Shown: positions 47,669 through 58,267 of the stretch, piece after piece
Numbering within the stretch: the first letter of the stretch is position 1
Layout: every line of letters begins with the position of its first letter
DNA from: Lepiota brunneoincarnata
Taxonomy: Eukaryota; Basidiomycota; Agaricomycetes; Agaricales; Agaricaceae
Length of the DNA: 64,000 nt
NCBI GenBank assembly: GCA_023014365.1
Contig: JAEBUN010000035.1
Span: 124,001 to 188,000 of the forward strand
Reading direction: 5' to 3'
Program-made: the position numbers and the translations under genes
The notes under the pieces: model-generated
Databases searched by the model: none
The model's input: the letters and a program-made list of their open reading frames with translations, nothing else
What the model was told of the DNA's origin: nothing

Positions 47669-49171
47669 ATGCAGACGGTCAATAGGATTCTACAGAGGAT
47701 GAAATATGTAGGAGGAACCTTCTCTGGGCCCAAGACGACTATCTGCGCTGATGAAATCACCGTAGTGGGTTTTGAATGCTCTTATAAAGGACGGTTGCCT
47801 GCCACAGACACCATTGGGAAGATATTAAGATGGGGGGATTGCAAGAATGTCTCCGAGCTAAGGGGTTTTCTAGGAACAGCTACGCGCTGCAGGAATCATA
47901 TCCCGAAGTTCATAGCCATTGCTGCACCTCTATACGAAAAGCTTAAGAAAGGGCAAGAGTTTGAATGGGGAGAAAATGAACGGAAAGCACAGCAGGAGCT
48001 GAAAGATGCGATTCAACGCTGTTTCCCGACCAGGAACCCCGAATTCCCGAGTAAACAACCCATAGTAGTAGCCGTGGATACCTCATGGAGGGCAGTGGGA
48101 TACTACATATATCAGCGAGATGGAGAAGACGCTAAGCTTATACATTATGCGAAGTTTGGGTCAATATTATTGGACGAGAGACAGCAGAGGTATTCTCAGC
48201 CCAAGCGAGAGCTATGCGGCTTAAGAATGGTGCTGGAACAGGAGAAATATTTGTTGTGGGGATCGAGAAATCTAGTAGTGGAAACAGACGCGAAGTTTCT
48301 CTTTGGGATGTTAAACAACCCAGGAAAACTCCCAAACACTACTGTAAACCATTGGGTGGACTTCATTAGATCGTTCCACTTCACACTAGTACACAAAGAA
48401 GGAAAGACATTTGGGCCGGATGGACTGTCCAGACGACGTTACTATCCCGGTGATGAGACAGCCCGTCGTTTCGACGATGGATCCGAGGACGAGGGAGAGG
48501 AGTTCGAGTTGATCAAAGAAGATCCGGGGGCTGCAGATCCGTTACCCTTGGAAGCCTTCTGTGATAAGATCGACAGTCGCTCTGGCTTCTACCAGGGTCT
48601 GGCGCATGATGTGTATGATTTTGAGTATGAGCTGGATCAAGCTCGGGAAGAGTACTTGGATGAACAACAGGCTAAGCTTAGGGTTATAGAAGACCCAGCC
48701 TGTCCAGAAAACCATCGACAAGTACTAAGCTTAATGACGGATGTCAGGCTAGTGCCAGATTTCGAAGAGGAAAAGTTGACCGAGATAGAGGAAGCATATG
48801 ATGAGTTGCGCAGGACAAATACAGCACGAATACAGGACAAAAGAATACCCAAAGTCAGGGAATACCTGAAAACAGGGGGCAGTAGCGCAGCTGAAGGCTT
48901 GGATGAGCCGGATCTGCGTAAGCTTAAGCATATGGTGGAGCATTTCTTCTTGGACAAAGAGGGGAGACTGTATAGGATGAGCCCTAGTGGTCAGCATCAG
49001 CTAGTAGTGGATAAGGAGCAATGTATGTATATGTTGCGAGCCAGCCATGACTTCCTAGGACACAGGGGAATATACGCAGCCACTAAGCTTATAACGCAGA
49101 GGTTCTGGTGGCCGGAAGTTGAAGGAGATGTAGCTTGGTATGTGCAATCGTGCCATCTATGCCAGCAATGA
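47669..49171 (+). pseudogene. RT connection, RNase H and integrase N-terminus of element 3
   Basis: 500 open codons: FLGTATRCRNHIPKFIAIAA (RT thumb/connection), AVDTSWRAVGYYIYQRDGED and ELCGLRMVLEQEKYLLWGSR (RNase H), VETDAKFLFGMLNNPG and GPDGLSRRRYYPGDE, an acidic linker, then the HHCC zinc domain: SHDFLGHRGIYAATKLITQR FWWP (split) and SCHLCQQ. It ends at TGA 49,169 in [12 protein letters not shown] where CGA fits. Nine exact TAAGCTTA are found in the pol coding region between 46,426 and 49,841. Confidence 0.85.
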
Positions 49172-50221
49172 CAAAAGGCGATCATCGAGACACCGCCAAT
49201 AGTAACGCCCACGCTGTCGATATTCCAAGTGCTACATGTGGACACACTACATATGACGCCAAGTTCTAATGGGTGTAGTTATATTGTGCATGGAAGGTGT
49301 GGACTGTCATCCTGGATGGAGGCAAAAGCTTTGAGAAAAGAGAATGCTAGTTCGATTGTGCAGTGGTTATTTGAAGATATCATTTGCCGATGGGGCTGTA
49401 TAGTGAAGATTGTCATGGACAACGGTTCTCCATTTAAGAAAGCTGTTCGATGGCTGGAAGAAAAATATGGGATAAAAGGAGTAATGATATCTCCTTACAA
49501 TTCCAAAGCGAACGGGATTATTGAAAGAGCCCACTGGGATGTGTGGCAAATGTTGTACAAAGCTACAGATGGAGATGTCAAAAAGTGGTATTGGCACCTA
49601 CCGCACGTTATGTGGGCAGATCGGATAACCATTAGAAAAGGAATGGGGTGTTCCCCGTACTTTCTGGTAACCGGAGCGCACCCAACACTACCTCTGGATG
49701 TCAAAGAGGCCACTTGGCTAGTACAACTACCAAATAAGTACTTAACCATGGCCGAGTTGATAGGATACCAAGCTCAGGCTTTGGCAAAACATGTTTGGCA
49801 TGTTGAGGAGGTGCGTCAGCGTGTTTCAGACACTAAGCTTAGTGAGGCTTGGGAGATGGAACAACAAGCAGCGCATAAGATAAAAGATTATCGCTTCGGC
49901 CCGGGAGATTTAGTATTAGTGAGAAACACAGCTATAGAGAGCTCAGCGGACAGGAAGATGAAACCCAGGTATCTAGGACCCATGGTGGTCATATCTAGAT
50001 CAAAGGGAGGATCATATATCCTGGCAGAGTTGGATGGCTCTGTATGGCAGAATAAAGTGGCAGCGTTCAGAGTAATTCCCTACTTAGCCAGAAAACATAT
50101 GCTGTTGCCGCTGGAGTTACAAGAGTTGTTAGATCTGTTGCCAGAGGGACTGAAGACCCTGGAGGAGACTACTGAGGATGAGCCTAGTGACAGATGGGAG
50201 CCAGAAGAGTTGGAGGGATAG
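49172..50221 (+). pseudogene. Integrase catalytic core and C-terminus of element 3
   Basis: The DDE triad is visible: LHVDTLHM (D), IVMDNGSPF (D), NGIIERAH (E, 35 residues after the second D). Then [36 protein letters not shown] and [20 protein letters not shown], the GPY/F module typical of gypsy integrases. No chromodomain follows; the acidic tail ends at 50,219. Inserts element cDNA into the host genome. Confidence 0.85.
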
Positions 50222-50297
50222 AAAAAACCTGATATTGTGGACAGAACTATCTACTTATCGAAGGAAAACTATCCTGGGGACTGTAAAAGCGTTAAGC

Positions 50298-51645
50298 TTA
50301 AGCGGGGGAGGGCTTGTTCAAGTCGGAAAGGTTGCGCAAAAGACTTTTGAGATGGATGCGCTCTTGAATAAGGAATTGGAACCTCTTTAAGTTAGCTTCG
50401 AGCGAGGGAATAGCCTCGATGAAGTCCCGGCTGAGCGAATTGAGGTCGCATTTGACAGACCGAGCATCGTCACTGCAAGATTCGGACTTGTACTTGTCGC
50501 AAGAGTAAGACAGGAGGTTTTGGAGTTCCTGGAGCAAACGAGCTGCCCGGAACAAGTGTCAGAACCACTAAGCTTAGCAAACAGAAGTGAGAAATTGCCC
50601 ACCGGATAAGCCTGCGAAGGTGCGCTCATCGGAAGCAGACTTGGTACGGGCACGCTTGGCAGTATTGGCGCTGGCTTTGGCTAGAACCTGTTCAGCCCGG
50701 ACATAACAGCAGTGTTTAGTGTTCATATTGGGAACTTGACAATAGGAAAGAAGACAGACGGTGCCTTTAGACGATGAGGACTTTTTGACAGGTCTCCTAA
50801 AGAGGGAGGAAGTCAGAATCAGTGGTTGGGGGGAGTGGAGCTGGCGCACCACGTCGGAGGTAGACAAACGACGCTTGCGATAAGGCGAGACTACACGAAC
50901 CTCTTCGACAATAGCTTGAGAGACCTCCTCATCGACCATCATGTCCTGGAGGTGAGCGATTATCTCAGCCAATGTAATAGGTTGAGAAGCAGCTATATTA
51001 CCGTGTCAGCACCGGTTGCTCGGGAGTTGGATGCACTGGTCATACTCTCAGCAAGCTCGGTATCGGTGTCTACCACAACAGCAGCAGAGACAGGGGCCTT
51101 GCGACCTTTGCGAGGCTAAGCTTATACATGAGGAGACGATTGGAGCCAAAAGAACGCTAAGCTTATGCGTTTGGGGACAGTAGAGCCTTCGGCAACATTG
51201 GAGGAGGTAGAGCCAGTCGTGGATGATGGGTTCTGAGCCTCTTCGGTCCTGGATTTGTGGGATTCTTCAGAACAAACGCGATTAATGCGGCTACAGCATT
51301 CAGAGAGCGCCTTATAGATCGCGGGCATCTCATAAGACAAATGGTAGTTGTTTTGGTAAATTTCGTAGAGCTTGCGGATACGGAAGACGTAGTCCTGGTT
51401 GACATGAAGCTTGATAGCCTCATTATCCTCCGATAACGCTTCAATATAAGCAGACTAGAAATGATTTAGAAACGGCGAGAGAAGCATGGAAAGAGTAGAC
51501 ATACCCCAGGGGCGTCGAACGCAAGGAGAGCCTTCTCGACGAGGGGACGAGCGACTTGGCCATTTTGCAGGCGCTGAAGATGACCTTTGGCGTTGCTGAT
51601 GAGATCGTCGAGCTCGACCTGGAGATGGGGGATAGAAGAAGCCAT
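50298..51645 (-). CDS. Antisense accessory gene 1 of element 3 (helical, basic, cysteine-containing protein)
   Basis: Minus strand. Exon 1 51,505-51,645 (47 codons, MASSIPHLQVELDDLISNAK ...), 50-nt intron 51,455-51,504 (GTATGT...TTCTAG), exon 2 SAYIEALSEDNEAIKLHVNQ, YEIYQNNYHLSYEMPAIYKA, CCSRINRVCSEES, then Ser/Thr-rich sequence and PRKGRKAPVSAAVVVDTD. Later open stretches (exact joins unresolved): ITLAEIIAHLQDMMVDEEVS, SPYRKRRLSTSDVV, CCYVRAEQVLAKASANTAKR, and ARLLQELQNLLSYSCDKYKS to a stop at 50,298. Mostly helical with basic nuclear-signal-like patches (KRARTK, YRKRR). It is not gag, pol or env; no family recognised. Head follows the same-strand gene 2, so the two may be co-expressed. Confidence 0.55.
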
Positions 51646-51920
51646 TTTCTTGCAAAGGGTGTCTGCTAGAATGAGGCGTCACTCCCTCGCTTTTATAAGA
51701 AAAGGCCAGTAGGCAGTGATGACGAATCATAACGAGTGGATGAAGAGCACCCTCCACCCTAAGCTTATGACCTGAGGGGCCTAGGAAACCTGTAATCTTG
51801 AGTAGCCAGCCTTCAACAGACTTGCTGAACCACAGTTGCCTTATTAGGTAACATGTCACCAGGGTCTCGCAGTTATCAGTGTGCACAGGGATTCTGATGG
51901 AACGGTGAGGGCACCGATTT

Positions 51921-51941
51921 CAATTTGGCTAGGGGGAGATG
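51921..51941 (+). other. Internal copy of the polypurine tract
   Basis: CAATTTGGCTAGGGGGAGAT G matches CAATTTGGTTAGGGGGAGAT G before the 3' LTR (54,676-54,696) at 20 of 21 positions. It lies in the gap between the two antisense genes. Confidence 0.65.
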
Positions 51942-52332
51942 GGCCCCAAGTGGCACAAGTGGCACTTCAGTTTTGTTTGACGCGACCTTTTTCGCAGCGA
52001 ACACCGTGTACAGGCTAGTTCGGGTCCGGGCTTGTAAGAAAACCAGAACGGATGACTGGGTCACTACGCGTTGTGGGTCACGGCGCGCTGAGATGTCAAT
52101 AAACATCACTGATAGATCAGAGAGGCATATAATGAGTATATAAGTGACTGGCAACCTAAACTAGCTTAGGAGTCTCCCAGGAGGTCTTTAGCTTAGCTTT
52201 AGGAGATGACAAGAAAGTCAGAAACAGTTTAGCTTAACTCAGTAGGAGACAAGGAACAACAAGATGACTATTGGGATGTATATACATGACAAGATTATAT
52301 ACTACATCCAAGAAGTAAACTAGGCGCAGAGA

Positions 52333-54367
52333 TCACTCAAGGTCTTCTAGAACAGACTCCGGATCCTGAGTCATCGGGAAAGCAAGGAAGAGAAGCGATT
52401 TGAGCTCCTCGAATTCCTCGTATGTCGGGACCCCTGGAAAGTTGTTGGCGAACTCAAAGAATGCCTGGACGTCTTCAAGGGAGTCGGCCATACCCATCTC
52501 TACAAAAGCCACGTCTTTACCGTCCAAGGCAGTCCTGGTAGCTTGCATCTCCTGGACAAATTGGTAAACTACACGGCGGTGGTGAAACGCCGAAGCCTCA
52601 GTAAGCGACGCGGTTCACCTCCAGGCTGACCAAGCTAGAGGACACAACACACGCGAATGCGGCCAGATCTAGAAAAATAAAGAGAATAAGAAAAGGGAAA
52701 AATAGTGAACAGAGAAACTTACGGTATTCACTGGTCAGTGAGGATGTGACCAGGGTGTTCGCAACGCCAGCCGAAACCCGGGGATGGTCCGCGAAGGTAC
52801 AAGGATAGTTGTACAAGTCGCAGCTGCAACACTTCTTACCCTTGCCCAGAGGCTCGCACTCCAACTTACGAGCAGCACAAGAAGGACACCGAGACCGAGG
52901 TGGCACGTACTGGAGCAGATGTCAAAGCTGTCAGTAAGGAACCACGAGAAAACTTGGAGAACGTACCAAAAGCTGGCTAGCTGCCAGCAGCCTAGGAAAG
53001 TCCTCACAAAAGAGCGGGACTGGGTGCCGGTATCCATGGTCCCGAATAATTTCAGCCTCAGAGCGCTGAACGTGAGCCTGGGGAACGTATTTCTTCGTCC
53101 GCATGTTGGAACTCTTCTTGGACGAAAGGACGCGTTGTTGACACGACGGGCCAGCATGAGGGGACTCTTGAGGGATCTCCGGAACCACCGGGCTAGGCAA
53201 ACGAGAAAGGATGGGGGTCGGAGAAGCTAAGAACGTGTCTTGAAAAACAAAAGTCGGTTCTTGAGGGGCAGGCGAAGGCTTCAGAAGGAGCTCCAAATCT
53301 GGAGAAGGAGAAATCTCCACAGCGCTTGCGGGAGACTCGACTGGAGCGCCAGCTAAGTGAGGTGGTGATGGTGTTGGGCACCTAGGCGAAGCCAGCACAT
53401 GTTGCCCATCCAGAGAAGAGGACCAGCTCAAGATTTTGAAGAGGTCGACTTGAGAGACCTCAGGGACTGGAGAACGCGATGCCGAGTTAGAACCCGCCAG
53501 GAATAAGGGGAGAGGGGGCGGCGTCGATGATTTCGCCCTCTGTTTGCCTTTAAGGGCAGCTGGTATACACTGCTAAAACAGAAGTCAGCGGAAAGAACAA
53601 ATATATCATGAAAAACGACTAAGCTTACGCGTTGAAGTAGCAGAAGAGAGTACGGGGGAAGAAGGCCGGTTTGTTGAAGGGCCCGGCACCTCCGAACCTG
53701 ATGCAATACCCAAGGGAGGGAGCACCAGCGAGTCTTCCTTGTCCAGGGTGCGCAGAGAGACGGCGAGAGGGGGCAGTGACATTGAACTGGACAAAGCCTC
53801 TGTGGATAATCCACCAGAGGGCCCGCCAACGGGGATACCTGACGAGGGTTCTGCGGAAAATCCGGCAGAGCTGCTCGTTGGTTGGATTGCACAACGAACA
53901 CAATGGAAATCACGTGTCTTGGCACTGGAGCGTACAAGGGAGAGGCCGGCGGAGGAGTTGGTTTGCGGGGTGGAGAGTATGGTGGAGGAGGGGTCCTTGC
54001 CACACCCACCTGACGATTTCCGCAAGCTCCTCAAGCTCCTCACCCTCCTCTAGCCCTCCTAGTACGCGGTGCTGGTGGTTCCCATTGAGGTAGGAGGTTG
54101 CGACGCGCCGGGAGGCGAATAGTGAGACCTAAAAGTAGAGAAAACATAAGTAAAGACAACGAGAACAGGGGAAAATGTGACTTACGTTGCGCGATCAATG
54201 ATGAAGGCGCACCTTGGGAAGCCATTGAGGCGTTGCTCAGCCCAGGGTAGCCTGAAAACAGTGTTAAGAAAACAGACAAAACTGTAACTCAAACTCTACT
54301 TACTGGAAGAAGAGTCTGAGTCCTCCTCGTAGCGAGCACGTTTGCTGCTGCGCGTGTTTCTGTCCAT
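52333..54367 (-). CDS. Antisense accessory gene 2 of element 3: Zn2Cys6 DNA-binding protein
   Basis: Minus strand, at least six exons. Exon 1 54,304-54,367 (MDRNTRSSKRARYEEDSDSS), exon 2 54,186-54,251, then Pro/Ser-rich exons (53,640-54,050; 52,980-53,575 with IPAALKGKQRAKSSTPPPLP and SEAEIIRDHGYRHPVPLFCE), exon 52,723-52,909 with the cluster CPSCAARKLECEPLGKGKKC CSCDLYNYPC (split): spacing CX2CX6CX8CX2CX6C, exactly a fungal binuclear cluster. C-terminal exon VYQFVQEMQATRTALDGKDV, ADSLEDVQAFFEFANNF, ending at 52,333. The joins at exon 3 and before the last exon are not frame-clean, so it may be damaged. Zn2Cys6 proteins bind DNA as monomers or dimers; here the likely target is the element or its host locus. 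Confidence 0.6.
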
Positions 54368-54675
54368 TGTTGATAGAAGTGGGCTTTGAAAAGTGAATAT
54401 GCGAGCAGGATAGACAAGTAAGAAGTGAGAGGGAGAATGAAAGAGATGAAACGAGACCTTGGGACATTTAAAAGACCCAATAACGAGATAAAAATTTAAG
54501 CTATAGCGACAAGAAGTTGATCTATACATTTAAACTCGGTGACATGACATCATTCTGAAATAAGCTTAGCGAAAGTGCGCTACCCTCGAAGCTGGTGAAC
54601 GTTCTAGACCATAGAGCGCGTCAGAGAGACTCAGATACTGCGAATTTGAAGGAGATAATGACTGAGGACAGTCAG

Positions 54676-54696
54676 CAATTTGGTTAGGGGGAGATG
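54676..54696 (+). other. 3' polypurine tract of element 3
   Basis: TTAGGGGGAGA directly precedes the TGATACG start of the 3' LTR, the usual plus-strand primer site. Confidence 0.7.
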
Positions 54697-55948
54697 ATAC
54701 GCCGATTTCACGCCTATACATGAATTCCGTACTCCGGAACGATTCTCTACATAGAATCATTGGCTATATCATTAAAGAACTCTATAGAGGATTGGTACTA
54801 TATCCCGTAGTAGCCAGTTCGACTGAACTGAGGATATTCGAGCCTTGGAAGTGTTCAAACCAGCTCATTATCACTAAGCTTAGTGAACCAAGCTATCAGA
54901 ACGCTCTCCGGAGGGATTCAGGACTCTACATAGCCTATCAAGTATACCCCGGTCGCATCAAGGGACCTTACAAGCAGTTTTCTGATGAACCCGAATGCGT
55001 TTGAACATAAAAGAATGTACCTAGTGGCTGTCGCAGGTGTATTACGTCTATAGCAAGTTCAATAATGATGACCGGACCACGGAACGGAACGTCCAATGTT
55101 CGGGAGGCAATACCCAATGCCCAAAACCCTAGAAATATCAAAGACTCCTAATTAACGAGTGCTTTGGGGGTCCCTGGCACTTTGGCATACTACTTAACTG
55201 AGATTAATTACAACGGATCAAGGAATTGTCCATCCGCTATACATTCCGATCATAATTGATCAGGAAACTTAACGCGCTCGCGTGGACACAGAATAATGTG
55301 GACGAGTACGGAACACGTCTGGCTGGATTGCCATTCGTTAATCAGAGAAAAACCCATAACCCAGGGTGAGGTAGAAATGCTGCCGAACCTTCCAAAATGT
55401 TCTACAGTGCCTGTAACAATTAAGCTTATTGTTTTCTATTTCATATTTACTATCTCTCGTATATATCCAAACAATATAAATATGGTCGCACTTGTTTGTG
55501 GAGAAGCAAGAGGTCTCACCCCTGCTTCCACACGCAAGTCTGCAAGCTGTGATCAAGAACGGTTTCAGAGGGCTATTTAGTGTGCGTCGTTAAGTGTGAT
55601 TTCTTCGGTCGTCGACCAACCCAGAGACAGAGACAGAGACCAGAGTTCAGAGACCAGAGACCAGAGACCAGAGACCAGAGACCCAGCACTTTGAATTGAC
55701 AGGGATTGTCCTTTCATTGTTGCACTGTATGGCTAAGATAACTTCAACGGCTGTTTGTTAACCTCTAAAAACACTACTCTCTTGAATTTCGCTGTCAGAA
55801 CGCACCCCCAGAACACCCTAAAAGACGAAACTGTTCGTTATCTATCTCATTCCACTTGTATTAGCTTAAGCTTATCGAATTGCAGCTAAGCTTAGTGAAA
55901 ACAAGCCCACTATCTATATTAAAACCTACGGAAGTTTCTACCTTTTCA
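54695..55948 (+). repeat. 3' LTR of element 3 (LTR C)
   Basis: TGATACGCCGATTTCACGCC ... CTACCTTTTCA. 1,254 bp; shorter than LTR A mainly because the purine repeat (55,622-55,682) has fewer units and CTAGATCC is missing near 55,130. CpGs intact. Confidence 0.85.
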
Positions 55949-57966
55949 CCAGGGGGCTACTCCCACATCTCCCCCTTTCTTTCAGATCACAACTGTCCTC
56001 AGTTGCCCTCACCATCATCTTCCACTGCTGCCAAATCTTCTGAATCCACAAATTCTGTAACTTCCAAATGAATGTGAGACCAAGGGTGATAGGGGATGAG
56101 ATGGTGCTGCACTGCAAAATCATTTTATTCATGAAATCACTAGCTAATAAAGTAACTAACTCTCCATTACTGAATAATATCAGTATATGGCCATGGTCAG
56201 ACACTGGGTGCGAGAGATTTAGAATACTATCTAAAATATGTGAAGGCAGACATCTCAGAAACAGAACCAGAACACCCAGACAAGTAAAAGTGATGTTAAC
56301 TAACTTATGGGTGACAAGGCTATGGAAGAATGACTCTGGTATGAATGTACCCAAGCATTGTATCCAATACTGTGTTAACTAAGATATTAGTTAAGATACT
56401 CATGACTGCACAAAAGACCCATTTCTTTGCCTCTGCCCTAGAAAGTGGACCAGTCGCAACACCTATGTCATCCGGATGGTACCTAGTCATAATAACAGGT
56501 CCAGGAGTGAATCTTGACAAAAGAATGTAGGGATTAGCTGAATGCCCTGACAAGAATGTCCCCTTGAAATGGTTCTGATGATATTGAAACCTAAGGGATT
56601 GAATGGGGGTATCCCAGAGGGTACTCAGGGAAGGATGCCCCCTCATAGAAACAAAAAGAGATCAGAAATGATGAACTAGAAAATGAAGATTGATAAGAAT
56701 AGAATAAGCTAATTAATTCTAGTGTTAGTCTACTACCTGAAGACTATGGAAGTGGACTTTAGAACATTAGGGTTGAAAAGCTCAGGTGTGGAGAGTCCGA
56801 GAATAAAATAAAAACCAATAGATAAACGTTAGCGAGGAAACTTGCTAACCCGGCTGGCTGTGATATAAATAGCCAGGCACCTAGGGAGCAAGTCCCTGAG
56901 AGCAAATTGATGTCGCTGATAATGGAACTCCTAGAATGATGCTCCTAAATGATGAGGAGACAATAAAATGATGAAGCTGAAGGCTTGTTTCAGGTATACC
57001 CATAAGTTAATTGTATATTGTTATAAAAACTTGTCTGTAAATTACATGGGAGGCAGGAAACTGCTTGCCTATTCCCCCCCCCTGATTGTATGGTCGATTA
57101 GGATAGGAATATAAAGCAATTTTACACGATTTTCTTCGGTCATAAGACCACCAGAGACTTAAAGAGTTATACTCTTTAAAACCAGACCCTTTGAAATGAT
57201 TGAGATATTGACAGACCCTTCTGCTTGACTTGAGAACTGAATACGAGTTGCTACGCCTCTTCGGTTCTTAAGTAGAAAGTTCACTAACTTCCGTTTCTTT
57301 GGGTTCCTCTTAGAGGCCTTGCCTCAGAAGTATACCATTGAATTGTAGAGCTGTTTAATTGAGAAGCGAACATAGTATGCTAGGGCCCATTGAAAACGCT
57401 GTCCACTAGGTCTATCTAGTTTAAAGATACTTACTGCAGGAGCTCGCTAGAAGCCTGTCTTGCTGAGTAGTATAAAAGTTTTATTGCCTTGTTCAGAAGC
57501 TGCAGTGCACTAGGGCCCGTTAGATAATGCTGTCCACTAGGCCTACTAGCTTAAAGACACTTACTGCAGGAGCTTGTCAAAAGCCTGTCTCGCTGGGTAG
57601 TGTAAATTTACAGTATTGTCAAGAGAAAAGGACATAGTATGCTAGGGCCCGTTAGAACACACTGTCTGCTAGGTCTACGGAGGTTCACTGATTGCAAAAG
57701 CTTGTGTTTTGCCTGACTTATTGAATTGTGAAGATATTAGTTAACATATTATATAGTAACGACCGTCAAAGTTCCCATTGTATTCAGATAGAACAACTGT
57801 CTGTCTAGTTGGAGACTAAGAGAATAACATACCAAAACCCTAAAAACACTAGAATCGAATATATTTCTGGAGATCTGTGACAACCTCTCCCCCACAAACT
57901 TATAAAGTCGGAATTAGCAAACCTGTTAACAAACTTTGTATTCAATCTGGTAAAGTAATCCGCATT
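55949..57966. other. CpG-poor region with decayed frames
   Basis: Short minus frames (55,938-56,354; 56,320-56,646) look like remnants of a membrane or unknown protein and are not assignable. CCCCCCCC at about 57,078 precedes an AT-rich stretch. Contains the tandem repeat at 57,372-57,730. Confidence 0.4.
57372..57730. repeat. About 133-bp tandem repeat, three imperfect units
   Basis: Units begin near 57,376, 57,510 and 57,640 with GCTAGGGCCCRTTRRA or GCACTAGGGCCCGTTAGA, followed by CTGTCCACTAGG, CTTACTGCAGGAGCT and GCCTGTCT. The third unit is more diverged at its end. Confidence 0.65.
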
Positions 57967-58262
57967 TCAATGGAAGGCGGCAAATTTGAGGCAAGAGACT
58001 GCACCATTAATCTCAGCAAGTGTATATGCTCCACTATGCAACCGCTTGACTACCACCATAGGACCAAAATAATGAGGCTTGCATTTGCAGTCAAGTTCCA
58101 GTTTGATGTATTTGTTTAAGACCAGCACATGTGCTCCCCAGTTCAAACTTATGGTTGCAAATTCAGCCTTGATTTTTCTTAGTGAAATCCCCTGTAGACC
58201 AATATTGTACAGCCAGAACCTTGTCTTCCATGGCCTTGAGGTCGTCATTGCATTTCTTGAGG
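57967..58262 (-). pseudogene. Integrase C-terminal (GPY/F) part of element 2
   Basis: Reads CKPHYFGPMVVVKRLHSGAY and TLAEINGAVSCLKFAAFH, the same module as [17 protein letters not shown] in element 3. It is separated from the core domain by the inserted LTR. Confidence 0.65.
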
Positions 58263-58267
58263 GCTTG

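Larger units (their letters stand above)
40874..54568. repeat. Dispersed palindrome TAAGCTTA in element 3
   Basis: Exact copies counted by eye. LTR A: 40,874, 41,427, 41,922, 41,942. LTR B: 43,280, 43,301, 43,797, 44,342. Internal: 42,435, 45,195, 45,267, 46,426, 46,547, 46,923, 48,133, 48,673, 48,726, 48,919, 49,084, 49,834, 50,293, 50,569, 51,117, 51,158, 51,760, 53,620, 54,561. LTR C adds 54,875, 55,421, 55,867, 55,887. Many extend to longer palindromes: ACGCTAAGCTTAGCGT (42,431), CACTAAGCTTAGTG (40,871 and 49,831), CCTAAGCTTAGG (46,425). Consensus YTAAGCTTAR. They occur in sense-coding, antisense-coding, intronic and LTR sequence. Confidence 0.85.
40694..55948 (+). mobile_element. Ty3/gypsy-type LTR retrotransposon (element 3) with two antisense accessory genes
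   Basis: 15.3 kb. 5' LTR 40,694-42,003, primer-binding site at 42,006, gag, protease, RT, RNase H, integrase in the Ty3/gypsy order (integrase last), two minus-strand genes, polypurine tract, 3' LTR 54,695-55,948. The solo LTR at 43,229-44,529 is nested in gag. Gag and pol carry several in-frame stops and single-base frameshifts, so it cannot make its own full polyprotein. CpG content is normal apart from the outer edge of the 5' LTR. No target-site duplication was found (left GCTGG, right CCAGG), so ends may have recombined. TAAGCTTA palindromes are spread through it. Confidence 0.85.

Noticed and set aside
53671..54093. Plus-strand frames of 104-140 codons over antisense gene 2
   Set aside because: They are the complement of Pro/Ser-rich minus exons and have no motif; the minus strand has the splice sites and the zinc cluster.
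40689..55953. Target-site duplication of element 3 (GCTGG / CCAGG)
   Set aside because: The two pentamers differ, so no duplication can be claimed.
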